A DNA stretch of 64,000 nucleotides from Halobacillus salinus (GTDB lineage: Bacteria > Bacillota > Bacilli > Bacillales > Halobacillaceae), in assembly GCF_004684905.1 (NCBI RefSeq), contig NZ_SRJC01000001.1:248001-312000 (forward strand), written 5' to 3'. Under the pieces are notes generated by a model. That model was given only the letters and a program-made list of their open reading frames with translations, did not search any database and was not told the origin of the DNA. Made by a program: the position numbers and the translations under genes. The stretch's first letter is position 1; each line of letters opens with the position of its first letter. Below are positions 51,688 to 59,175 of the stretch, in pieces.

Positions 51688-52719
51688 ATGGTCCTCTTCG
51701 GATGTGATAGAGGAGATGTCTTGGATAAGTGAGGCGATTGTGGCGATTTCTTCGTCGCTGATTTCTGCTAGTTCGTCGAACATTTCAACGGATTCCTGCG
51801 AAATGTAGGTGACTTGTTCAACAGAGGAGACAATCTGCTCAAGACCTGCAGACATTTCATGGGTTGATGCGGAAATGTCTTCGTTGTTTTTTGCGATAAT
51901 CTCATTGGAATCAAGCATGTCCTGGAACAGTTCGCCGAGCTCTTCGATGGAAGCGTTCGTCTCTTCAGACTCCTGCAAACCTTTTTCCATCGAAGCAACC
52001 GCTGTGTCGGTTTCTTCTTGTGTTCCGCGAACGATATCCGAAACTTGATCGGAAGACTTCCGCGTCTGTTCGGCAAGCTTCCGTACTTCGTCTGCTACGA
52101 CAGCGAACCCTTTGCCGTGTTCTCCGGCGCGGGCTGCTTCGATTGCGGCATTCAAGGAAAGCAAGTTGATCTGTTCGGAAATATCGGTGATCACTCGTGC
52201 AATTGAGCCGATTTCTTTCGACTTCGTGCCGAGTTCTTTGACGACGTGATATGTATCGTTCACCGTCTGATTCAGGCCTTCCATTTTCGTAATCGAGCTC
52301 TTGATTTTCTCATTTCCGTTCTCCGTCAGCTCAAGGGCACGCTTGGACTGATCAGAAATATCGGAGGACTGGTGGGAAAGGTCTGCGACTGATGCGTTCA
52401 TTTCTTCCAATGCAGCCGAGCTTTCCTCTGTGGATGCCAACTGCTTGCGGATGCCACGTCCAACCTCATCGATCGCAGCACGTACGATGTCCGCTTGTTC
52501 GACGGCGTCCTCTCCTTTTTGGACGAGCGAGTGGATTTCGCTGTCCGTCACTTCATTGTGTTCGGTCACGACAGCAGCTGCTGTTTCAGCATGCGCAGTT
52601 TCCTGAAGCAACGCCTCTTTCGTTACCAACTCTTTTTTAAGTTTGCTCGTACGGATGAAAAAGCCGATAGTTGTCGCGAGAAACAGCACATTCAATGCGA
52701 GTGAAATGTATAGAAACAT
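51658..52719 (-). CDS. short methyl-accepting chemotaxis-type protein
   Basis: A 353-residue receptor with a single N-terminal span ([20 protein letters not shown]), a coiled coil and the full signalling hairpin with the tip [20 protein letters not shown] then [19 protein letters not shown]. It lacks the second span, HAMP and extracytoplasmic ligand domain of classical receptors, so it probably senses a cytoplasmic or membrane signal or couples to a partner. The final residues [10 protein letters not shown] come from a palindromic repeat arm, not from the family. ATG 52719 has AAGGAGG upstream. The next two upstream genes on this strand are probably in the same operon (12 and 15 bp gaps). Confidence 0.9.
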   Translation of the reverse strand: MFLYISLALNVLFLATTIGFFIRTSKLKKELVTKEALLQETAHAETAAAVVTEHNEVTDSEIHSLVQKGEDAVEQADIVRAAIDEVGRGIRKQLASTEESSAALEEMNASVADLSHQSSDISDQSKRALELTENGNEKIKSSITKMEGLNQTVNDTYHVVKELGTKSKEIGSIARVITDISEQINLLSLNAAIEAARAGEHGKGFAVVADEVRKLAEQTRKSSDQVSDIVRGTQEETDTAVASMEKGLQESEETNASIEELGELFQDMLDSNEIIAKNNEDISASTHEMSAGLEQIVSSVEQVTYISQESVEMFDELAEISDEEIATIASLIQDISSITSEEDHGDRHLVPVS

Positions 52720-52731
52720 AATGGCGCCTCC

Positions 52732-53439
52732 TTATAGTTTTTTGTACAAAAGGGCGGTGCCTTCTGCGACAGATTCTGGAATATCATGAAGTCGGTCGTT
52801 GTCTTTGTAGTAGTGGATGACTGAGGAGCCGTCGACCGTTTGATAGTGCTCGAACTGGTGGTATTTCTTTGATATGTGGGTCGATTTATTATTGGTGGCT
52901 TCAGAGTAGATGAAAGAAAGTCCATCGTTTTCTGCTTTCGCAATCAGTTGTCCGAGCAGTTCATGGATGACCTCTTTCCGGTCTTCAAGCGCAGTCACAC
53001 CAAGCATGAACAAGTGCAAGGCTTCCCCGTCTTCAATCTCTCTTCCATGTCTTTTATGGAAATCGGCTAAAAACCGTTTGTCGACATCTTCGAGTACGTG
53101 AAGAATGACATTCATGTCCTTGAAATCCCCTTCGAATACATCTTCTCCGATGATTTCGGGTGCACTGGTGTCCCCAGCTAATACGCCGACCACGTCTTGT
53201 TCTCCGTTGACAGCTGCCATGCAGTATCCTTGGTCCACGACGCCTTCTAAGTATTCTTTGGTAAACTCGTAAAAGTCTTCATACGGCAGGTCGAGCATGC
53301 CGACCATCGGCTCTTGGACCCAGCGGCCGTTGATATCGATCCCAATAAAGGACTTGGCAAGGCATGCCGCTGATTGTTCAATCAGTTGTGTGTTATCGCT
53401 GCTTAGTAATTGGTAGGTGTACGTCGTTTCGGTCTGCAT
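52732..53439 (-). CDS. GNAT-like acetyltransferase
   Basis: A 235-residue protein with weak but plausible GNAT features: YCMAAVNGEQDVVGVLAGDT as the central strand pair, EALHLFMLGVTALEDRKEVI as the acetyl-CoA-binding strand and helix, and GLSFIYSEATNNKSTHISKK as motif B. The glycine loop is atypical. It is 12 bp upstream of the receptor gene and 15 bp downstream of the STAS-like gene, so the three form an operon. AAGGAGG precedes ATG 53439. Confidence 0.7.
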   Translation of the reverse strand: MQTETTYTYQLLSSDNTQLIEQSAACLAKSFIGIDINGRWVQEPMVGMLDLPYEDFYEFTKEYLEGVVDQGYCMAAVNGEQDVVGVLAGDTSAPEIIGEDVFEGDFKDMNVILHVLEDVDKRFLADFHKRHGREIEDGEALHLFMLGVTALEDRKEVIHELLGQLIAKAENDGLSFIYSEATNNKSTHISKKYHQFEHYQTVDGSSVIHYYKDNDRLHDIPESVAEGTALLYKKL

Positions 53440-53454
53440 AGTGAGTCCTCCTTG

Positions 53455-53808
53455 TTAAATAACGGTTCCGGTGAATTGAATACGCTCAAGGGCGTTTCTC
53501 AGTTGTACTTGGGCGATTTTTGACTCTGGATTAATGATTTGTACCTCTCGAAATCCGAGTGTTGTATAGAATTGGACCGTCTGATCCAGCTGCTCGAGGA
53601 CAGATGATGGGACGGTCGTCTGGTAACGTCCATCGACAATAAGCGTATAGCTTTGTCTGTTTACTTTGTTGATCGTCTCTTCGAAGTCCGCCATGTAATT
53701 CGGTACATCGTGTTCGCGGATCAATCCGTGAACCTGAACTCGTACCGCTTGTTCGCGTTCCTGGATTGCCATCTTGTATTTTTTCTTATCGACTACTAAT
53801 CCTTGCAT
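53455..53808 (-). CDS. STAS-like protein, tentative
   Basis: A 117-residue soluble protein. The middle part alternates strands and helices (YTLIVDGRYQTTVPSSVLEQ then FYTTLGFREVQIINPES) as in STAS/anti-anti-sigma domains, but the conserved Ser region is not clear. The assignment is by eye and low confidence. GAGGTGG precedes ATG 53808. It is the first gene of the operon with the GNAT and the receptor, divergent from the decarboxylase. Confidence 0.6.
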   Translation of the reverse strand: MQGLVVDKKKYKMAIQEREQAVRVQVHGLIREHDVPNYMADFEETINKVNRQSYTLIVDGRYQTTVPSSVLEQLDQTVQFYTTLGFREVQIINPESKIAQVQLRNALERIQFTGTVI

Positions 53809-53968
53809 TTTTCCACCTCGCTTTTTTGGTATACATGTTCTCTATCGACAAAATAAGACAACATTCAAGTTGTTTTCTAGTTTCATAGGGGAAAGTTTCC
53901 TCTCTAGGAAAGTAGCGCCAAATCGTTTACTATAAACGTGAAGGGAAAGAAAAGAGAGGAGAAGGTGA

Positions 53969-55573
53969 ATGGAACAGGCTTTATATCCCAGCATAGACGG
54001 TTCGAGAGAAGAGAGAGAACAGTTTGTGGGGTTACTAGAAGAACTTTTGACTACAGTTGATGAAATGAAAGACCCGGACAAGATGACATTAGGGAAGCTT
54101 CCTGATGATCCATACGCAAATCGCGACATACCTCAACAACCCGGGACTATGAAAAAAGTGATCCAGGAGCTGAAGGAGCTGGCGCAAGGACATCGGTTTG
54201 TGAACCATCGTTATGTGGCCAACGCCTCTACGCTGCCGAACATACCGAGTTTACTTGGACAAGTGATGATGACGCTCGTCAACGGGAATAATCTATGGGA
54301 TGTAGAAGGATCGGCTGCAGCTCGAGCGGAAGTGAAGCTTACTCGCATGCTTTCTGAAGTTATCGGCTATAATCCGGAGAAAAGTGGCGGTTTCACTACG
54401 TGGGGTGGACAGGGAGCTGTTTTTCAGTCACTGCGCCTTGCGATTGCACGCCAATTTCCTGATTCAAATGAGGAAGGGGTTCCTCCGAATCTTTACTGCT
54501 TTGCATCAGAGCTGTCGCATTACAGTCTTTTCAAAGCGATGCAGGCGACCGGAATCGGAACGAATCATCTGATTCGGATCAAGACGAACGATGATCACTC
54601 AATGAACATAGAAGACTTGCAAGAAAAAATGGAAGCGGTTGCTGAAAAAGGGGGCATCCCGCTGTATGTGCTCGCCAGCACAGGCACAACCGATACATTC
54701 GGAGTAGATGACGTCAAGCAAGTGAAAAAGGTTTGCACAAATATCGAAGCAGCGCATCAACTCGCTCCGATTTATTTGCATGCCGACTCTGCTATGGGCG
54801 GGATGTACACCTTTTTCAATGACTATGAGACCGAAGAGAATCCACTCGGGTTCCGTAATCAAGTGATAGATGAGATAAAAAGGTTGCAGAAGAAGTTCCG
54901 GCACTTACGTCTAGCGGACAGTCTCGTCTTTGATTTTCACAAATTGGGACAGACGCCGTACATCTCCAGTCTGTTCCTCGTAAAGGACCGGTCGATGTTC
55001 GGCTACGTCGACCTGAACGAAGAGGAGACACCATATGTCGGCAATCGTGGCTATGGGAATTACCATACGAGCTACACGTTGGAGTGCTCACGGATGGGGA
55101 GTTCCTTGCCAATCTACGCTTCGCTGATCGGTATGGGAGTAGAAGGCTACCAAACGATTCTTGCTCAGTATCTCGATGTGAATATCGCTTTCCGAGAGGC
55201 ACTGAAGGAGCGTTTTTCTAACGTTGCTGTAACGAACGAGGTATCTCCGATTACGACGTTCCGGTTCTATCCGGGACGGCCGATGTGGGAAGCGGAGAAA
55301 GAAGGGCGGATGTCGAGCGAGGAAGTAACTGATATCAATGAATACAACAGCCGCTTCGCCGAAGTTCTGGGAGAGGCGCGTGATGAAATCTATTTTGGCA
55401 ACACATCCAGACAGCGTTATGTAGCGGTGACCGACCGGGAAGAGCTGGAGTCTGTGTACGTCCAAAAGTTCTTCTCGATCTCCCCGTACACCACGGTCGA
55501 TCGAGTGCCCGAATACATCGATTTCCTAGAAAAACAAATGAACGCCTTCCACAAGTCCATGCAGTTGATTTAA
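53969..55573 (+). CDS. PLP-dependent decarboxylase (group II)
   Basis: A 534-residue pyridoxal-phosphate enzyme of the glutamate/aromatic/diaminobutyrate decarboxylase group. SGGFTTWGGQGAVFQSLRLA is the cofactor phosphate loop, PIYLHADSAMGGMYTFF has the cofactor-ring Asp (HADSAxGG), and the Schiff-base Lys is in LVFDFHKLGQTPYISS. The Lys motif is DFHKLG rather than the common DPHKW. The N-terminal segment (HRFVNHRYVANASTLPNIPS) is typical. The substrate cannot be told. GAGGAGAAGGTGA precedes the ATG. It diverges from the STAS/GNAT/receptor operon and is followed by a repeat pair. Confidence 0.9.
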   Translation: MEQALYPSIDGSREEREQFVGLLEELLTTVDEMKDPDKMTLGKLPDDPYANRDIPQQPGTMKKVIQELKELAQGHRFVNHRYVANASTLPNIPSLLGQVMMTLVNGNNLWDVEGSAAARAEVKLTRMLSEVIGYNPEKSGGFTTWGGQGAVFQSLRLAIARQFPDSNEEGVPPNLYCFASELSHYSLFKAMQATGIGTNHLIRIKTNDDHSMNIEDLQEKMEAVAEKGGIPLYVLASTGTTDTFGVDDVKQVKKVCTNIEAAHQLAPIYLHADSAMGGMYTFFNDYETEENPLGFRNQVIDEIKRLQKKFRHLRLADSLVFDFHKLGQTPYISSLFLVKDRSMFGYVDLNEEETPYVGNRGYGNYHTSYTLECSRMGSSLPIYASLIGMGVEGYQTILAQYLDVNIAFREALKERFSNVAVTNEVSPITTFRFYPGRPMWEAEKEGRMSSEEVTDINEYNSRFAEVLGEARDEIYFGNTSRQRYVAVTDREELESVYVQKFFSISPYTTVDRVPEYIDFLEKQMNAFHKSMQLI

Positions 55574-55575
55574 TT

Positions 55576-55689
55576 GGGGACAGGGACCTCGTCCCACTCC
55601 AAAGGGAGGCAGTCAAACGAAAAAAGAGACTTGAGCTAAAATGCTCAAGTCTCTTTTTATGTGGAAGGTGGGACAAGGTCCCTGTCCCC
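55576..55689. repeat. inverted pair of arms enclosing a bidirectional terminator
   Basis: GGGGACAGGGACCTCGTCCC (55576-55595) and GGGACAAGGTCCCTGTCCCC (55670-55689) enclose a terminator at 55621-55658. The left arm begins 2 bp after the decarboxylase stop; the last base of the right arm is the G of the TAG stop of the minus-strand UPF0309 gene. Confidence 0.9.
55621..55658. terminator. bidirectional intrinsic terminator
   Basis: AAAAAGAGACTTGAGC pairs perfectly over 16 bp with GCTCAAGTCTCTTTTT. It serves the two convergent genes. Confidence 0.9.
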
Positions 55690-56408
55690 TAAAACCCGAT
55701 CCGTTTGAATCGCTCCATCATGCGTTGGTTGTGTTCATCGGAACCGTCGATGTTTCCGCTTTTGAAGATCGGGACTTCGTAGCCGTCTTCATGCAGCCTT
55801 TCGACGGTGCGGGAGAACATGTCGTGCAGAAGGGCGGTACCGGCGACAGAGGAAAGAGGGGAGAAGGATTGATCCAGTCCCTCGAGATCCATCACTGCGT
55901 CACCTACTGGAATATGAAGGTCGAGGACGAAATCGGCGACGTCCTCCAATCGCTCGCCACTCGGGTGCCTGGAAGCAACGGATTCGGAATAAGCCAGAGC
56001 TGTGAGAGCAATGACTTGAACGCCTTTTGCCTTGTAATAGCGGGCGACATCGATCGGCGCAGGATTACGGCCGGAGACGGAAATCACTAGGACCATGTCT
56101 CCTGCTTCAACCGGTTCCTCCTCTATATAGGAATCGACGAACCCTGGCGTACGTTCGAGATCACTGGAGCGGCGTGCCCCTTCGTGCAGCATCAGCGGCT
56201 CAATCGCAATAGGTCGGACAGGGACGAGTCCTCCTGCACGGTAGTAGGCATCTTGAGCAAGCAAGCTCGAGTGACCGCAACCGAACGTGTGGAGTATTCC
56301 ACCATTCCGAATGCACTGAGCCAACCTCTCGCTCACCGTCTCCAAGTTCTTCTGCTCACTCGCTTCGATTTCCTTCAGTTTCTCCACTGCCTTCGATAAA
56401 TAACTCAT
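55689..56408 (-). CDS. SIS-domain sugar-phosphate protein (UPF0309)
   Basis: A 239-residue protein with a SIS (sugar isomerase) fold, belonging to the UPF0309 group that is typically found next to nagA in bacilli. ILHTFGCGHSSLLAQDAYYR is the first phosphosugar loop, VLVISVSGRNPAPIDVARYY the second. A hexosamine-6-phosphate isomerase or etherase-like role is likely because it is the last gene of the nag operon, but the reaction is not known. GAGGTG and GAGG lie before ATG 56408. The TAG stop overlaps a repeat arm, and another pair lies between it and nagR. Confidence 0.85.
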   Translation of the reverse strand: MSYLSKAVEKLKEIEASEQKNLETVSERLAQCIRNGGILHTFGCGHSSLLAQDAYYRAGGLVPVRPIAIEPLMLHEGARRSSDLERTPGFVDSYIEEEPVEAGDMVLVISVSGRNPAPIDVARYYKAKGVQVIALTALAYSESVASRHPSGERLEDVADFVLDLHIPVGDAVMDLEGLDQSFSPLSSVAGTALLHDMFSRTVERLHEDGYEVPIFKSGNIDGSDEHNQRMMERFKRIGF

Positions 56409-56429
56409 CCTCGTTCGTCACCTCTTATT

Positions 56430-56543
56430 GGGGACAGGCACTTTGTCCCGCTTATTTCGTTATCAGATGGTTCGATGATAGACAGGAGGTTTCGAGGGTC
56501 TATCTCGCCTGCTGCATAAAGGTGGGACAAAGTGCCTGTCCCC
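56430..56543. repeat. inverted pair of palindromic arms inside the nag operon
   Basis: GGGGACAGGCACTTTGTCCC (56430-56449) and its exact reverse complement (56524-56543) enclose 74 bp that contain a smaller imperfect hairpin (about 56491-56512). The pair fills the gap between nagR and the UPF0309 gene, and its right arm directly abuts the TAG stop of nagR. Confidence 0.9.
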
Positions 56544-57269
56544 CTAGGATCTATAGATGTCGCTGATGAATTTGTAGCGGTCGGCGCGGTAGGCGGATTT
56601 GACGACTTCGAACGGAGTACCATCTGTGAGGATACTGTTCCGCTCGATCATCAGGACGGCAGAATTCCTCGGAACCTCAAGCAGAGTCGCTTGATGATCA
56701 TCGGCTACCGTCGCTTCGATCATTTGCGTCGCTTTTTCAATCGAGAGGCCGAGCTTGTCTTCTACGTATTGGTAGAGCGACCCTTGTACAATCTCTTCCG
56801 TCAATTCCGGAAGCAACGTCACCGGCAAGAACGTCGTTTCCACCGCCATCGGTTTCTGGTCGGCGGAGCGGATCCGTTGGACACGGAAGACATCCTCGCT
56901 CTCATCAAGATTCAACTTCTTCGCAATCTCGACTGTAGCCGGAATCGTCTCAAAACTGATCAAGCGGCTGCTCGCTTCCATGCCGCGTTGCTTCATGTCT
57001 TCCGTGAAACTCGTCATCCCTTGAAGCGGTTGTTCAATTTTCTGCTCCGCGATGAAAGTTCCTTTACCTTTTTCACGATATAAGTAGCCGTCGTTGACCA
57101 TGTTCGTCATCGCCTGACGAACAGTCATCCGACTGACATCATAATGCTCAGAAAGCTCGCGCTCGGACGGAATCATCGTCCCAGGCACGAACTCCCCTGA
57201 ATCCATGCGCTGCTTCAGATCCTCTTGGATTTGATAATACATCGGCATGGGAGAACGTTTATCTAGCAC
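56544..57269 (-). CDS. nagR: GntR/HutC family regulator NagR
   Basis: A 241-residue repressor. The N-terminal winged helix has MYYQIQEDLKQRMDSGEFVP then MIPSERELSEHYDVSRMTVR; the C-terminal UTRA ligand-binding domain starts at about residue 90 (DMKQRGMEASSRLISFETIP). In B. subtilis NagR (YvoA) binds operators before nagP and nagAB and is released by glucosamine-6-phosphate or N-acetylglucosamine-6-phosphate. It is encoded 18 bp after nagB, so it regulates its own operon. GTG 57269 follows AAAGGGTG. Confidence 0.92.
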   Translation of the reverse strand: MLDKRSPMPMYYQIQEDLKQRMDSGEFVPGTMIPSERELSEHYDVSRMTVRQAMTNMVNDGYLYREKGKGTFIAEQKIEQPLQGMTSFTEDMKQRGMEASSRLISFETIPATVEIAKKLNLDESEDVFRVQRIRSADQKPMAVETTFLPVTLLPELTEEIVQGSLYQYVEDKLGLSIEKATQMIEATVADDHQATLLEVPRNSAVLMIERNSILTDGTPFEVVKSAYRADRYKFISDIYRS

Positions 57270-57286
57270 AAATGCTTCACCCTTTC

Positions 57287-58024
57287 CTAACGGCGCAGCG
57301 CCGCGTACTGGTAAGCTTCTTTATCGACGATCAGCGTCACGTCATCGTGGCGTTTCAGCGCAGAGGCCGGGAAGTCTTCTGTGATCTCTCCCGTCAACAG
57401 CTGTTCGATCGCCCGTGCTTTTCTCTCGCCAGAAGCGAGCAGCACAATCCGTTTACTTTTTAAAATAGACCGGATTCCCATCGTCACGGCCTGCTTCGGC
57501 ACGTCTTCAATGGAGTCGAAAAAGCGGGCGTTTGCTTCTCGCGTCGAAGCGGCCAGTTCGACGACGTGGGTCTCGGTGTCGAACGAGCTGCCCGGTTCAT
57601 TGAAACCGATGTGACCGTTTTCGCCTATCCCTAACAATTGTATGTCAGGTGGACCGATGTTCTCAATCACTTCTTCGTACCTGAGGCATTCTTTCTGAAG
57701 TTCGGATGCTGTTCCATCAGGTATAAACGTGTTCTCCTGTTGAATGTTGACGTGTCGGAACAAATTCTCTTCCATGAACGTGCGGTAGCTTTGAGGGTGA
57801 TCTCCACCAAGTCCGACATATTCATCAAGATTAATTGTCTTTACGTTCTCGTAGTCGGCGTTACCATGGCTATAACCTTCGATCAGCTCTTCGTACGTAC
57901 CCGTTGGCGTGCTTCCTGTAGCAAGTCCCAGCACGGATTTCGGATTATCGCGGACCTGACTTTCGAAAATAGAGCAGGCTTTCTGGCTGAGTTCTTTCTT
58001 ATTCTCTGTGACGATGATGTTCAT
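57287..58024 (-). CDS. nagB: glucosamine-6-phosphate deaminase
   Basis: A 245-residue enzyme converting glucosamine-6-phosphate to fructose-6-phosphate and ammonia. LGLATGSTPTGTYEELIEGY is the phosphate loop; INLDEYVGLGGDHPQSYRTF contains the catalytic Asp; GIGENGHIGFNEPGSSFDTE contains the ring-opening His and its Glu partner. It is the short, non-allosteric Bacillus-type enzyme. It overlaps nagA by 4 bp. Confidence 0.96.
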   Translation of the reverse strand: MNIIVTENKKELSQKACSIFESQVRDNPKSVLGLATGSTPTGTYEELIEGYSHGNADYENVKTINLDEYVGLGGDHPQSYRTFMEENLFRHVNIQQENTFIPDGTASELQKECLRYEEVIENIGPPDIQLLGIGENGHIGFNEPGSSFDTETHVVELAASTREANARFFDSIEDVPKQAVTMGIRSILKSKRIVLLASGERKARAIEQLLTGEITEDFPASALKRHDDVTLIVDKEAYQYAALRR

Positions 58025-59160
58025 GATGATTCTCCTCTCCTAAAAGCGACCTCACCGCGGCAAATGGTGAGAAGTACGTCGCCTTCGTCGTTCAATAGTA
58101 CAAGGTCAGCATCCTTGCCTTCCTCGATGCTTCCTTTTCGGTCGAACGCATCTAGCTGGCGTGCGGCGTTTCCAGAGGTGATGCGGGCCAGTTCCTGCCA
58201 AGAGGCGTGCTCACGCATATTGCGGGCTGCCTCGTTCAGCTTCAGAATACTGCCTGCGAGTGTGCCGTCTTCTAGTCTTGCTTCCCCGTTTTCAACCGTC
58301 ACGTCCTGACCACCAAGGTCGTACGTGCCGGACGGCAGGCATTTGGCGCGCATCGCGTCCGTAATCAGCATCGTACGCTCTGGTCCGATGTTCTGATAGG
58401 CGAGTCTTACTGCATCCGGGTGGACGTGGATGTGGTCGACAATCATCTCGACCATCAGCGCTGGGTTCATAAAGGCCGCCCCGACGAGTCCAGGCTCCCT
58501 GTGGTGGAGCCCACTCATCTGGTTGAACAGGTGCGTGACGTGGCGGGCTCCGTGTTCTGCCGCCGCACTAGCCGTGGCGAAAGAGGCATCCGAGTGACCG
58601 AGGGAACAAACGACTCCGGTGCTGCTCACTTTTTCAATAAAAGGGAGGGCGCCTTCGGTTTCTGGTGCTAAGGTGACGAGCTTGATCTGTCCGTTCGCCG
58701 CATCCTGCCAAGCTTGGAACTGTTCCAAGGAAGGAGGGAGGATGTGTTCTAGCGGCTGAGCGCCAGCTTTCTTATCAGAGATGAAAGGCCCTTCCAAGTG
58801 GATGCCGAGCAGCTCGGCTCCCTTGGTTGATTCGTAGGCTCCGGCGTTGGTGACAGCTCGAGTAATATTTTCTACCGATTGGGTCATCGTTGTTGCAAGG
58901 AAGCTTGTTGTCCCTTCTTCCGGAAGCTTCGCGGTGATGCCGTCGAGCGCTTCTTTCGTTGCGTCCATCATGTCATGGCCGTCTGCACCGTGGATGTGGA
59001 CGTCGATGAAGCCGGGGAGGAGGGTTGCTCCTCCTCCGTCGATCGTCGGCTCCTTGATAATTTGATCAGAGATTCGTTTAATTCGCCCGTCCTGGATTTC
59101 GACGGTGCCGTTCTCGATGACTTGTTGTTCCGTGACGATTCGTATATTTGAAATCAGCAT
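58021..59160 (-). CDS. nagA: N-acetylglucosamine-6-phosphate deacetylase
   Basis: A 379-residue amidohydrolase that removes acetate from N-acetylglucosamine-6-phosphate. The metal motif is PGFIDVHIHGADGHDMMDAT, the metal-binding Glu is in GIHLEGPFIS, the substrate-binding region is HLFNQMSGLHHREPGLVGAA and the catalytic Asp is in MLITDAMRAKCLPSGTYDLG. GGAGG precedes ATG 59160, 15 bp after nagE. Confidence 0.96.
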   Translation of the reverse strand: MLISNIRIVTEQQVIENGTVEIQDGRIKRISDQIIKEPTIDGGGATLLPGFIDVHIHGADGHDMMDATKEALDGITAKLPEEGTTSFLATTMTQSVENITRAVTNAGAYESTKGAELLGIHLEGPFISDKKAGAQPLEHILPPSLEQFQAWQDAANGQIKLVTLAPETEGALPFIEKVSSTGVVCSLGHSDASFATASAAAEHGARHVTHLFNQMSGLHHREPGLVGAAFMNPALMVEMIVDHIHVHPDAVRLAYQNIGPERTMLITDAMRAKCLPSGTYDLGGQDVTVENGEARLEDGTLAGSILKLNEAARNMREHASWQELARITSGNAARQLDAFDRKGSIEEGKDADLVLLNDEGDVLLTICRGEVAFRRGESS

Positions 59161-59175
59161 ATGTGTGTCCTCCTT

